64,000 bases of DNA. Origin: QHCA01 sp003244095 (GTDB lineage: Bacteria > Actinomycetota > Actinomycetes > Mycobacteriales > QHCA01). A model generated the notes under the pieces. It did not search any database. It saw nothing but the letters and a program-made list of their open reading frames with translations, and was not told where the DNA came from. A program made the translations under genes and the position numbers. This document shows positions 15,685 to 24,446 of the stretch, in pieces. How positions within the stretch are numbered: the first letter of the stretch is position 1; the number at the start of each line of letters is the position of its first letter. The stretch covers positions 1 to 64,000 of the forward strand of contig JBBQNN010000004.1 in NCBI GenBank assembly GCA_038329965.1. The letters run 5' to 3'.

Positions 15685-17200
15685 GACATCCCACGCGAGT
15701 CGGGGTCAAGTATTCGCGGTGGCGAGTTCGCTGGTGAGGCTGACGTTCCAGGCGGTGGTCTCGTCCCACGACTTGTCGTGTTGTAGGCAGAGCCGGCCGA
15801 GGAGCTTGTTCGCGAGATTGCGCGGCGCGGCGTTGTGGTGGTCGCCGGCCGCTTGTCGGCGGTTGTAGTGCTCGCGTGCCCCGGGGCTGTTGGTGAGCAT
15901 CGCGAAGGCCCACCAGTGGCAGGCGTCACCGGCGCGCTTGTTGCGGACCTTCCGCGCGGCGACGTGCCGGCTGCGCCCGGATGCGCGGGTGACCGGCGCG
16001 GTACCGGCAAAGGCCCGCGGGCCGCCGGCTGTGCTGAACCGGGTGGGGTCATCGCCGACCTCGGCGAGGACCCGCGCAGCCAGGATGGGACCGAGGCCGG
16101 GAGCCGAACGTAGGACCGGCGCGAGCGGGTGCTGTTCGAACTGGGCTGCCAGGGCATGCTCCAGCTGTTCGACGGCTGTCTGCATCGAGCTGATGATCGC
16201 GAGCAGCCCGGTGACGGCCTGTCCGAGGGCCTTCTCTACCGGTGTGGACTGCCTCAGCGAAGGCGTGTTGAGTGCGGCCAGGATCTGCTCGACGAGGGCA
16301 GCGTCGTTGCGCCGGCCGCACCGGTGCGGCAGCGTCACGATCCTGCGGCTTGTCATCTTCAGCCCGAGCTCGGTGTCGGAGCGGCGGCCAGGATCGTGAG
16401 CGCCGCCTTGTGCTTGAGGTTCGGAAAGGCCTGCAGTGCTTGGGGATGGAACTCCAGCAGCACCGAACGGAGTCGGCCGATCGTCTGGTGCAGCGCCCAT
16501 ACTGCCTCCTGGTGCTGCCGGGCGAGCGCCTTCACTGCCAGTCCCGCATCGCTGATCGCGGGCAGCGGCCGGTGCTGATGCCGGCCGGTGCGCAGAATGT
16601 CAGCCAGGACGAACGCGTCGCCTGGGTCGAACTTCTTGCCGGACTGGCCGTGCCGCTCGCGGTAGCGGGCGACCGCACGCGGGTTGATCGGGTAGATCGT
16701 CAGTCCCGCTGCCTGCACGGCCACCACGATGAGGTTCTTGTCGGTCTCGATCGCGACCGGCACGTCAGTGACGTCATCGCCGTGCTCGGCCAGCATGCTC
16801 ACCAGCTTGCTGAAGCCGGCGGCGCCGGTGTCGATCCGCCGCCGCTGGAGGACCCGACCGGCCTCGTCGAGGACGGCGACGTCATGGTGGGCCTCAGCCC
16901 AGTCGATGCCGCAGGTGATGCTCATCTGCCTCCTTGCTCGCTGCCTTCAGGGGCAGAGCCGCAGGGTGCGTGCGGCGACCTAATGGAAGCGCTCGAGGCG
17001 CGGCATCTCACCAGCCGATCACCGACCCGGCGACTGGCAGGGCCACCGTCTACGTTCAGGCCTCGACGGCCGGGTGAAGCATGGGAGTGGTCACCTGTCA
17101 GCGGCTCAAACGACACCCTTCACAGGCCCGGACCGGTCAAATCTCAGGGGCCTCCTGCCAGTCGCCACCGCGGCCCCACCAAGGATCACGGCCCACCCAT
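15685..17200 (-). mobile_element. IS110-family insertion sequence, nested in an IS3 orfB
   Basis: The boundaries are set by where the interrupted IS3 reading frame stops and resumes. The upstream part ends ...NRLWLVDFT (GACTTCACCTA on the minus strand) and the downstream part resumes at TACGTCCCGACCTGGGCGGG. About 1.5 kb lies between, carrying one DEDD transposase gene. I see no terminal inverted repeats and no clear target duplication, as expected for IS110. Confidence 0.75.
15706..16925 (-). pseudogene. IS110-family DEDD transposase (frameshifted)
   Basis: The N-terminal frame (16925 leftward) gives the RuvC-like DEDD domain: GIDWAEAHHDVAVLD, VAIETDKNL, and DPGDAFVLADILR. It ends prematurely after AALTILAAAPTP. 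The next frame continues ELGLKMTSRRIVTLPHRCGR and carries the C-terminal transposase_20 domain, with SAPGLGPILAARVLAEVGDD and the serine motif AGTAPVTRASG. The frame change lies near 16370-16385. All catalytic motifs remain, so inactivation looks recent. Family members are about 400 residues, matching the combined length. Confidence 0.85.
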
Positions 17201-17523
17201 TAGGTGAAGTCCACCAGCCACAGCCGGTTGGGCTGGCTGGCGCCGAAGTTGCGTTTCACCAGGTCCAGCGGTCGCGTCGCAGCCGGGTCAGCCTTGGTCG
17301 TGACGAACCGTTTCCCGCGCCGTATCCCTTGCAGGCCAGCGGTTTTCATCAGCCGCTCGACCTGACAGCGTGGCACGCTGATGCCTTCGCGGATCAGCTG
17401 ATACCAGACCTTGCGAACCCCATACAGGCCGCGGCCGATCTTCGGGTCGGCGTGCACCCGCCGGATCTCGGGCAGCAGTTCGGCGTCCCGCAGCGCCCGC
17501 GCCGAGGGCGGCCGGCCGTCCAC
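17201..17523 (-). pseudogene. IS3-family transposase orfB, 5' portion
   Basis: The frame reads ARALRDAELLPEIRRVHADP, YGVRKVWYQLIREGISVPRC, QVERLMKTAGLQGIRRGKRF and LVKRNFGASQPNRLWLVDFT. That is the HTH_21 region and start of the rve domain of IS3 orfB, interrupted by the IS110 copy directly after VDFT. The first ~35 residues of orfB and all of orfA are missing, because the IS3 is cut at about 17523 where phosphatase sequence begins. Confidence 0.8.
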
Positions 17524-17757
17524 CTTGCCTGGCTAGCAAGCGGGCGGCTCGACGCGATCATCATGTTGTCGAACAAGCCGTGGGACACCGCCGCAGGAGT
17601 CGCCATCGCCCGCGAGGCGGGTGCGCGCGTCGTGGACGCGGATGGATCCGAACACACGTTCCAGTCGAGGGTGCCGATCGCAACGTCGCCGACCCTATAC
17701 GACGCGGTCATCGACCTTGTGAGGGTCGCACTGTCAGACACGAATTCGACAATCTAG
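17521..17757 (+). pseudogene. Inositol monophosphatase-family gene, C-terminal fragment
   Basis: The last ~75 codons of this frame read LAWLASGRLDAIIMLSNKPW, then DTAAGVAIAREAGARVVDAD and PTLYDAVIDLV. The WDxAAGxxIAREAGA motif carries the third metal-binding aspartate of inositol-monophosphatase enzymes. No N-terminal motifs (metal-site DPxDG) precede it, since the frame is replaced by IS3 sequence. A non-functional remnant is likely. Confidence 0.65.
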
Positions 17758-17789
17758 GCCAGGGGCTTGGGCGGGAGAGTGGCTCGGAC

Positions 17790-19053
17790 GTGAGGGGCTC
17801 GGTCTACAAGCGCTGCCCATGCGGCACCACAGGGACGCCCGGCAAGCCAGCCTGCCGAAAGGCACACGGACGTTGGTACTGGCGCGCCGACGCCGGGACC
17901 GATCCGGCGACGAAGCGCCGGCTGCAGGAACACGGGTCGGGATACGGCACCCAGGCCGAGGAGAGCCTGTCTACGTACCTGGAGAGGCGGCGCACTGGCA
18001 CTTGGGTCGACGATCAGACGTTGACCGTCGAGGCATGGCTGAACCTCTGGTTGGACGAGGCCCGCGAGCGGCTGGAGCCGGTCACGATCCAGGGATACGC
18101 CTCCCACATCAAGCACTACCTGATCCCCAAACTCGGGCCATTCGGCTGCGAGATCTGCGGCGCCATCAGGTGGAGGCCCTGTTCCGGGAGATCGCGACGG
18201 GACGGCTGCCAACGCCCACCGGCCGAAGCGGGGTCTCTGTTGAACGTCGATCGGGCCGCACCCTCGACTCTGTCCGGCGGACCCTGCGAGCGGCGCTCGC
18301 GACGGCAGAGCGCCGCGGCCTGGTGTTCTCCAACGTCGCTCAAGGTCGCATCGACGCGATACCGGCCGCCGGCCGTGCTGATGCCTCGTGGTGGGAGCCC
18401 GACCAGGTCGCCCTGTTCTTGGCCAGCATCAAGGGTGATGAGTTGCGAGCCCTGTACGAGGTGGCGGCGTTCGCCGGGCTCCGTCGCGGCGAATTGCTCG
18501 GCCTGCGGTGGATGGATGTCGACCTCGAGAACGCGAACGGCGGCCTACTCATCCGGCAGTCGCTATCGAGCATCGGCGGTGACCATGCGTGCCCAACCTG
18601 CTCTGGCACGCACCGGGGCCGGCGGCTGAAATCGCCAAAGTCCGCTGCGGGCACTCGCTGGGTGCCGCTCGTCCGACAAACGGTGACCGCATTGACGGCG
18701 CATCGCGACAACCAAGACAACGACGGCGCCGAACGGGCCGCCTCGTACGTCGAGCACGGCCTGGTATTCGCCCTGCCGAACGGAGATCCGCTACGGCCGG
18801 ACCGGGTGACGAAAGACTTTGACGCCCACGCGGCGGCGGCCGGCTTACCGCGAATCAGGCTTCATGAGCTGCGCCACGGCGCTTGCTCCCTCCTCCTGGC
18901 CGCTGGCGTCCCGTCGAGACGGTGGCGATGATCCTCGGCCACACTTCTCCGGATGTGACCCGATCGGTGTACGCGCACCTGCTCCGCGGCCCGGCGAGCG
19001 AAGGGATGAGAGCGGCCGTCGCGCTCGTGCATCCCAGGAGCGCCGCTGGATGA
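17790..19053 (+). pseudogene. Tyrosine recombinase (integrase) with two frameshifts
   Basis: From GTG 17790 the first frame has VRGSVYKRCPCG, WYWRADAGTDPATKRRLQ and LTVEAWLNLWLDEARERLEP, an arm-binding plus SAM-like region. A one-base loss near 18138 shifts to the frame IRLRDLRRHQVEALFREIAT. That frame carries the catalytic Arg-I box AGLRRGELLGLRWMDVD and the Arg-II box LHELRHGACSLLLAAG. A second shift near 18917 leads to VETVAMILGHTSPDVTRSVY, containing the GH and catalytic Tyr boxes, and to a stop at 19051-19053. All catalytic residues survive. This is the best candidate for the island's own integrase. Confidence 0.8.
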
Positions 19054-19084
19054 GCCCGTAACGGTTCCGGTCCGCCGGCAGGTC

Positions 19085-19182
19085 GATATGACCTTCTCCC
19101 GCTCATCGAGGGCCTCGATCGTGGCGGACCGCCTATCCGGGTCCATCCCAATCACCACACGTCCAATCGCTACTCTCCTCAC
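19085..19182 (-). pseudogene. IS110-family transposase, N-terminal scrap
   Basis: The frame reads VVIGMDPDRRSATIEALDER and then EKVI. This matches the start of IS110 transposases of a second subgroup (VGMDPHKRSATIEV...), with the first catalytic Asp in MDP. It is a different copy from the element at 15685-17200, and nothing else of it is visible. Confidence 0.5.
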
Positions 19183-19670
19183 CCCTCGAAACCGGATGAT
19201 GTCGACGAGGAGGGCAGCCAGGCCAGGTCCAGCCGAGGGACCGGGACTGAGCAGGACGACTGAGTACTGGGGGCCAGGGCCTCGGGTTCTGCGCTGTCAT
19301 GCTTGACGAACCGGGGGACAAAGGGCTTTGACGACTAGCGCAGTGCGTACGCCCGTAACCGCCCGTTCCTGTCTTGCAGCGCAGAGGATGGCCAACTGGG
19401 GTCGAGTGGCATATTTGGGGGGTTGTGTAGTTTTTTCGTCGATATCGGCGACACCCTTGACAGTTTGTTATGGGAGGAGGACGGTCAGTCACGTCTTCGA
19501 GGGCGTGAATCGGTCGAAGGCCGTCAGACCGTTCAACATCGACCGGATCGGACGCGGAATCACGTGGGTGCGTCGCCTACGCCGGGGATTGCTTTGAGGT
19601 CTACGTCACAGTGGGTCGGGGTCGGGGGCTTCCCTGACCTGCCAGTGCAACAACGGGGAAAGGATTGATC
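19183..19670. other. Gene-free stretch upstream of the secreted crystallin-like gene
   Basis: No frame shows a recognisable product. Base composition dips locally around 19410-19480 (ATATTTGGGG, GTAGTTTTTTCG, TTGACAGTTTGTTATG), unlike the surrounding GC-rich DNA. The TTGACA at 19456-19461 is a candidate -35 box, but no convincing -10 sits at the right spacing. The promoter of the 19671 gene is probably somewhere here. Confidence 0.3.
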
Positions 19671-20039
19671 ATGATCAAGCGCATCGCCTGCGCTGCGGCG
19701 GTTACCGCGGCTCTAACGACCGGCACGCTCGGCTTGGCGGGTCCGGCGTCGGCCGCGAGCGTGAACGGCAGCCCAACCGCATTCGCCCAACCGAACATCA
19801 ACCGCGTCACCTGCGGCACCCGGACTGACTGGCTTCGGATCTTCTCGAACGCAACGACCTGCTGGGCCAATCCTGGGTCGATCAACGTCACGCTGTACAA
19901 CGTTTACGAGTGGTGCGGCGGCAACAACTCCGGGTACCTCAGGACCTCACGTGGGATCCAAAACTTCAAAGCGCATACGTGCGGCGTGTTCCCGCCAGGC
20001 ACGACCGCGACCGTGACTCAGATTGTGATCTACGCCTGA
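19671..20039 (+). CDS. Secreted beta/gamma-crystallin-like protein (SKLP/SMPI-like)
   Basis: This 122-residue protein has GGAAAGGA a few bases before ATG 19671. A clear Sec signal peptide, MIKRIACAAAVTAALTTGTL, ends LAGPASAA (predicted cleavage near residue 29). The mature ~95 residues have four cysteines and the beta-sandwich pattern of crystallin-fold proteins: INRVTCGTRTDWLRIF, CWANPGSINVTLYNV, WCGGNNSGYLRTS and FPPGTTATVTQIVIY. Relatives include Streptomyces killer-toxin-like proteins and a metalloprotease inhibitor. The fold is likely and the activity unknown. It is the most intact gene at this end of the island. Confidence 0.7.
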   Translation: MIKRIACAAAVTAALTTGTLGLAGPASAASVNGSPTAFAQPNINRVTCGTRTDWLRIFSNATTCWANPGSINVTLYNVYEWCGGNNSGYLRTSRGIQNFKAHTCGVFPPGTTATVTQIVIYA

Positions 20040-20210
20040 TCCACCGGAGCGAGCTGGGTGTCGCTCACACGGGATGCCCAGCCCGTTCGGCCAAGACAAG
20101 ATCACCCGCGCGGCAGCGAACAGAACGTCCGCGCCACCGTCGTCCCGCGCGCACCGTCCGGTTCCTACGCCTCCGACGACACAACACCACAATCACCCGC
20201 CACAACCCTG

Positions 20211-20936
20211 CCGCAGTTGCTGGACTGGGACGAGGAGACGGTGCAGGAGCACTGGGACCTCGTGCTCGAGGTGGTGCGAACTCACGAGTCCGCAGACGTG
20301 CTGGCTGACGCGTCGGTCTGGTGCAACCGGGCAGAGCCTGATGTGCAGGCGGTGGGCCTTGACCTGCTCGGGAGCTCGGCGTGAACGTCCCGGCGGCTCG
20401 TGACCAGCTGCTCGAGGCCGGCTGGGTCCTGCTTGAGAGCAGGGACTGCGACGTTCGTTGGTCGCTCGCGCTCGGCAGCAACTCGTCCGACGGCCGGACC
20501 ACGCCGCTGCTGCTTGCCCCTGATTGACGATGAAGACGAGGACGTGCGCTTGCGCGCGACCGCCGGCCTGTCCGTCCCGGCAGACGACGAACCTGCGCAA
20601 GGCCCAGTCGTGGATGCCCTGCTCGAAGCTCTCGGTGACTCGTGCGCGGACGTTCGTGACCGGGCTGCGTTCGCTCTGGGTGTGCAGCGCGACGTGGACT
20701 CCACGGAGGTGCGTGACGCCTTGCTGGCGAGGTTCTCCGACGACGACGAGGCGGACACGCCAGGGGAGGCTGCGGTCGGCCTGGCCCGACGTGGTGACCC
20801 TCGGGCGCTCAAGCGACTGCTCGAGCGCCTCTCCGACGCGGACGTCGGCAACCTGTGGGTCGAAGCCGCGGCCGAGCTCGGCAACGCGCGCCTCCTGCCG
20901 GTGCTGCTTCAGCTGAAGTCCTCGGGTTGGCAGGTG
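20211..20936 (+). pseudogene. HEAT-repeat protein gene, multiply frameshifted
   Basis: Three consecutive frames make up one HEAT-repeat protein. The first carries LPQLLDWDEETVQEHWDLVL and CNRAEPDVQAVGLDLLGSSA. The second carries LLESRDCDVRWSLALGSNSS. The third carries DDEDEDVRLRATAGLSVPAD, DSCADVRDRAAFALGVQRDV and VGNLWVEAAAELGNARLLPV. Such proteins act as scaffolds. Breaks lie near 20380 and 20520. The sequence ends LKSSGW just before the right attachment region. Confidence 0.65.
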
Positions 20937-21051
20937 GTAGCGGTAGGTGTGCAGGCTGGCCCCATACAGACCAGAGGCCCTGGCCAGCTGGAAAGGTTGA
21001 GAGCAACATCTGAGATGTGCCCCATCGGCGCCGCCGGCCACACTGCTCGCT

Positions 21052-21068
21052 GTGCACACTCTGTGCAC
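21052..21068. promoter_or_regulatory. Candidate integrase arm-type site (tRNA end)
   Basis: GTGCACACTCTGTGCAC is 15/17 identical to the site at 10800-10816, with the same 11-bp box spacing. It lies 70 bp inside the tRNA-proximal core repeat. The surrounding stretch 20937-21138 has no gene. Confidence 0.5.
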
Positions 21069-21138
21069 ACTTTTTTGGAGTAGACTTCCATGGCGAGTCG
21101 ATCACTCGACAAGAGGCCAGGTCAGGGCCTAGCTTCGG

Positions 21139-21183
21139 GTGGGCCGCCTGGGATTCGAACCCAGAACCTACGGATTAAAAGTC
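21139..21183. repeat. tRNA-proximal attachment core (45-bp direct repeat)
   Basis: Identical to 10639-10683. It overlaps the 3' part of the intact tRNA-Lys gene, so integration preserved tRNA function. Identity ends at the anticodon stem on one side and one base beyond the discriminator on the other. Confidence 0.85.
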
Positions 21184-21212
21184 CGCTGCTCTGCCCGTTG
21201 AGCTAACGGCCC
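21140..21212 (-). tRNA. tRNA-Lys (anticodon UUU)
   Basis: On the minus strand the 73-nt gene starts GGGCCGTTAGCTCAACGGGC. The seven-base acceptor stem pairs GGGCCGT with GCGGCCC, including one G-U. The anticodon loop CTTTTAA gives anticodon UUU, and the T-arm is CTGGG-TTCGAAT-CCCAG. The discriminator is A and no CCA is encoded. It is the integration target of the 10.5-kb island. Confidence 0.95.
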
Positions 21213-21402
21213 GGTACGCGGGCTCAGGGTAGCGAGGGCGCCCGCCGGGACGCGACTGCGATCCGCCCGGGCCCTTCCCCGGTGATCCAGGGCCGGTGAG
21301 GCCTGCTGGGACCGGCCCGACGAGGCCTGGATCAACCTCGATGCACCGCGGCGAACGGGGACCGGCGGTGAGAAGCCCGTCTGCGGGCCTAGAGTTCGCT
21401 GC

Positions 21403-22143
21403 ATGGACGGCGAGCCGGTCACCGCCGAGCCCGCACGCCGGGTCGGCAGGTCGGTGTTCACCCAGGCCTGGGAGCCGACCGTCTTCCTCCACTGGCCGGT
21501 CGACCCCGACGCGGCGGCCCGGCTGATGCCCAAGGGTTGTCGACCGGACACGTTCGAGGGCCTCACCTACGTCGGGCTGATCCCCCTGGTCATCCGCCGC
21601 GTCCGAACGCTCGGCACGCCGCCGGTGCCGTACCTGTCCACCTTCACCGAGCTCAACGTACGGCTCTACAGCGTCGACGCCGCTGGCCGGCGCGGCATCG
21701 TGTTCCTTTCCCTGGAGGCCGAACGCCTCGTGCCGGTCCTGGTCGCGCAGGCGACGTACGGCCTGCCGTACAAGTGGGCGAAAATGTCGTACGAGAACTG
21801 CGGCGACGAGCACACCTGGCACTCGGTCCGCCGCTGGCCGGGACCACATCAGGCCCACGCGCACGTCCGGGTCAGCGTCGGGGCACCGATGGTTCAGCCC
21901 GACCCGCTTGCCATGTTCCTGACCGCGCGATGGGCCCTGCACACGACGCTGCCGGGCGGCCGGTCGGCCCGGGCGGCGACCGAGCATGCGGTCTGGGGGC
22001 TGCACGAGGCGACCGTCGACGAGCTGGACGAGACCGTCATCGAGGCCGGCGGGCTGCCCGCGCCGGTCGGCGAGCCGCACGTGATGTTCTCCCCCGGGGT
22101 GACGGCCCGGATCGGCCCGCCGGAGCGGCTAGAACGTCACTGA
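21403..22143 (+). CDS. DUF2071 (YqjF-like) protein
   Basis: This 246-residue protein matches the DUF2071 family along its length: the opening FTQAWEPTVFLHWPVDPDAA, then LTYVGLIPLVIRRVR, YLSTFTELNVRLYSV, the IVFLSLEAERLVPVLVAQAT helix/strand, and the LTARWALHT segment. The fold is acetoacetate-decarboxylase-like but no activity is established. ATG 21403 lies about 190 bp beyond the tRNA-Lys gene, the first intact gene outside the island. Its stop overlaps the 3' end of the convergent metallo-hydrolase gene by 15 bases. Confidence 0.85.
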   Translation: MDGEPVTAEPARRVGRSVFTQAWEPTVFLHWPVDPDAAARLMPKGCRPDTFEGLTYVGLIPLVIRRVRTLGTPPVPYLSTFTELNVRLYSVDAAGRRGIVFLSLEAERLVPVLVAQATYGLPYKWAKMSYENCGDEHTWHSVRRWPGPHQAHAHVRVSVGAPMVQPDPLAMFLTARWALHTTLPGGRSARAATEHAVWGLHEATVDELDETVIEAGGLPAPVGEPHVMFSPGVTARIGPPERLERH

Positions 22144-22758
22144 CGACCGGATGCCGATGCGGGAGTAGTCGGTGTTGGCCTTCATGCCGAACCACCGGTC
22201 GGAGATGAACAGCCCGATGTCGCTCAGCATCGCGTCGTGCATCGGATACGCCCGGGCCGGCGCGACCGCACGGACGAAGTCGAGGGCCTCGGCCACCTTC
22301 AGCCAGGGTGCGCAAATCGGCACGAGCAGCGTCTCGATGTCGCCGTCGGGCACGAACAAGGCGTCGCCCGGGTGGTAGAGGCGCTCGTCGATGACGAAGC
22401 CGATGTTCGGGCAGCCCGGCAGCCCCTCGTAGATCTCGGCGTGGAGCCCGCCGACTGCCTGGACACTGAAGCCGGCCGCCTCGAACGCCTCCCCGGGCGC
22501 CACCGTGACGACGCGGTCGGCGGGCTGCCCGACCTGGGCCGCCACAGCCGCGTTGGTGTAGACGGTGAGCGCCGGATCGGCGGCGAGCGCGGCCGTGACC
22601 CGGCCGACGTCGATGTGGTCGACGTGCTCGTGCGTCACGAGTACGGCAGCCGCACCGGCCAGCGCCTCGGGCTCGCTCCACTGGCCCGGATCGACGACCA
22701 GCACCCCGTCCTCACCCTCGAGGCGGACGCACGATTGGGTGTATTTCGTCAGTAGCAT
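22129..22758 (-). CDS. MBL-fold metallo-hydrolase (UlaG-like)
   Basis: This 209-residue protein starts at ATG 22758 (MLLTKYTQSCVRLEGEDGVL). The metal-binding HxHxDH motif is VLVTHEHVDHIDVGRV at about residues 38-53. Further ligands lie in GLHAEIY, in YHPGDAL and in the terminal AYPMHDAML. This compact form belongs to the UlaG/YtkL-like beta-lactamase_2 group, usually hydrolases of unknown substrate. An in-frame start 26 codons upstream exists, but the added residues lack family similarity. It converges with the DUF2071 gene. Confidence 0.85.
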   Translation of the reverse strand: MLLTKYTQSCVRLEGEDGVLVVDPGQWSEPEALAGAAAVLVTHEHVDHIDVGRVTAALAADPALTVYTNAAVAAQVGQPADRVVTVAPGEAFEAAGFSVQAVGGLHAEIYEGLPGCPNIGFVIDERLYHPGDALFVPDGDIETLLVPICAPWLKVAEALDFVRAVAPARAYPMHDAMLSDIGLFISDRWFGMKANTDYSRIGIRSSVTF

Positions 22759-22989
22759 TCCATGAATGTTATCTGTTCGAGACTCTTCCCAAGAGGGGGC
22801 CTTCCGTGCCAGGGTGGCATCGAAGGGCCGGATCAACGCCTCACACGCTATGGCGCACCACTGGTGCCGCCGCCACTAGCTTGGCGCTCCGGCCCTTCGC
22901 CATGCCGGCACACCGCAGAACCCAGACGGCCACCAGCCGCCCGACCGGACATCACAGACTCAGCTCGCCGCACGCCCTACCATCGGGGT

Positions 22990-23427
22990 GTGACAGCACC
23001 TTCCTTGCAGAGCCGGCTGCGGGCCCGGGGATACCGGATGACACCGCAGCGCCAGCTCGTCCTCGACTCCGTCGAGGCGTTGCGGCACGCGACGCCCGAG
23101 GAGATCTGCGCCGACGTACGGCGGACCGCGGCCGGCGTCAACATCACCACCGTCTATCGCACCCTGGAGCTGCTCGAAGGCCTCGGCATGGTCACCCACA
23201 CCCACCTGGGCCACGGTGCGCCGACCTTCCACGCCTCCGGCGGAGAGGAACACGTGCACCTGGTCTGCCAGGCGTGCAGCGAGGTGACCGAGGCCCCGCC
23301 CAGCCTGGTCGACGGGGTCGCGCGCCAGCTGGCAGCAGAGCGAGGGTTCGCCGTCGACGTCGGTCACTTCGCGATCTTCGGTACGTGTGCCGCGTGCCAA
23401 GCCGCAGGCACGGTGCAGGACACGTGA
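22990..23427 (+). CDS. Fur-family metal-responsive transcriptional regulator
   Basis: This 145-residue protein has a GTG start at 22990 chosen to match family length. The winged helix covers SRLRARGYRMTPQRQLVLDS through NITTVYRTLELLEGLGMV. Metal sites follow: HTHLGHGAPTFH, EEHVHLVCQACSEV with its CxxC, and a final GTCAACQ with a second CxxC (structural zinc). These are the Fur/Zur hallmarks; whether it senses iron, zinc or another metal is not decidable here. The TGA overlaps the ATG of ygfZ, a pairing common in actinobacteria. Confidence 0.9.
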   Translation: MTAPSLQSRLRARGYRMTPQRQLVLDSVEALRHATPEEICADVRRTAAGVNITTVYRTLELLEGLGMVTHTHLGHGAPTFHASGGEEHVHLVCQACSEVTEAPPSLVDGVARQLAAERGFAVDVGHFAIFGTCAACQAAGTVQDT

Positions 23428-24431
23428 TGCCGCACCTGCCCGGCGCGGTGGGCGCCGAAGGAGTCGACGCGGGGGTCGCGACGCACTACGGCGACCCGTT
23501 CGGCGAACAACGCGCGCTGACCGATCAGGCCGGGCTGGTCGATCGGGGCAACCGCGGCGTCGTGGCCGTATCCGGCGCCGACCGGCTGTCCTGGCTGCAC
23601 AGCCTGACCACCCAGCACCTGACCGGGCTGCCGCCGTTGCACGGCACCGAGAGCCTGATCCTGAGCCCGCACGGCCACATCGAGCACCACCTGGTCGTTG
23701 CCGAGGACGGCCGGACCACGTGGCTCGACGTCGAGCCGGCGACCGTGCCCGCCCTACTCGCCTTCCTCGACTCGATGCGGTTCATGCTGCGGGTCGACCC
23801 GGCCGACGTCAGCGGCGACTGGGCGGTCCTCACCCTCGCCGGCCCGGCCGCCCCCGCCGCGCTGACGGCGATCGACATGACACCAGGCGATCAGCCCTAC
23901 GACCTCACGCCGCTGCCCGGCGGCGGCCTCGTCCGCCGGATGCCCGGCGGCGCGTTCGATCTGCTGGTGCCCCGCGCTGCCGGTGTCGCCGAACGGCTGG
24001 TCGGTGCCGGTGTGCGGCCGGCCGGGATGTGGGCGTACGAAGCGCTGCGGGTAGCCGCCCGCCGTCCGCGGCTGGGCTGGGAGACCGACCACCGCACGAT
24101 CGTGCAGGAGGGCGGCTGGATCGACACCGCGGTGCACCTCGACAAGGGCTGCTACCGCGGCCAGGAGACCGTGGCCCGGGTACACAACCTCGGCCGGCCG
24201 CCGCGCAAGCTGGTCCTGCTGCACCTGGACGGCTCGGCCGAGACGCTCCCGGCCCACGGTGCCGTGATCACTCTGGAGGACCGGCCGGTGGGATTCGTCG
24301 GTACGGCCGTGCGACACCACGAGCTCGGGCCGATCGCCCTGGCCATCGTGCGGCGAAACACCGCCGACGATGCCCCGCTGCGGATCGACCGGGTCGACGC
24401 CGCCATCGAGACGGCCGTCGACGCCGCCTGA
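23427..24431 (+). CDS. ygfZ: Folate-binding protein YgfZ (Fe-S cluster maintenance)
   Basis: This 334-residue member of the GcvT-like folate-binding family carries the defining YgfZ motif KGCYRGQE near residue 240, whose cysteine is essential in characterised homologues. The N-terminal part contains LVDRGNRGVVAVSGADRLSW and the typical LTTQHL and LSPHGHIEHHLVV strands. YgfZ helps assemble or repair some Fe-S enzymes with tetrahydrofolate. ATG 23427 overlaps the Fur stop, so expression is probably coupled to metal status. It converges with the DUF4388 gene across 15 bp. Confidence 0.92.
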   Translation: MPHLPGAVGAEGVDAGVATHYGDPFGEQRALTDQAGLVDRGNRGVVAVSGADRLSWLHSLTTQHLTGLPPLHGTESLILSPHGHIEHHLVVAEDGRTTWLDVEPATVPALLAFLDSMRFMLRVDPADVSGDWAVLTLAGPAAPAALTAIDMTPGDQPYDLTPLPGGGLVRRMPGGAFDLLVPRAAGVAERLVGAGVRPAGMWAYEALRVAARRPRLGWETDHRTIVQEGGWIDTAVHLDKGCYRGQETVARVHNLGRPPRKLVLLHLDGSAETLPAHGAVITLEDRPVGFVGTAVRHHELGPIALAIVRRNTADDAPLRIDRVDAAIETAVDAA

Positions 24432-24446
24432 GGCGAGTCGTCCTGC

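Larger units (their letters stand above)
10639..21183. mobile_element. tRNA-Lys genomic island (10.5 kb)
   Basis: The element is bounded by a perfect 45-bp direct repeat, at 10639-10683 and 21139-21183, that corresponds to the 3' part of the tRNA-Lys gene at 21140-21212. Near-identical 17-bp GTGCAC pairs lie just inside each end. The contents are typical cargo and debris: secreted proteins, an integrase pseudogene at 17790-19053, IS3, IS110 and Tn3 pieces, and fragments of metabolic genes. With the integrase broken, the island is probably fixed in place. Confidence 0.8.
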
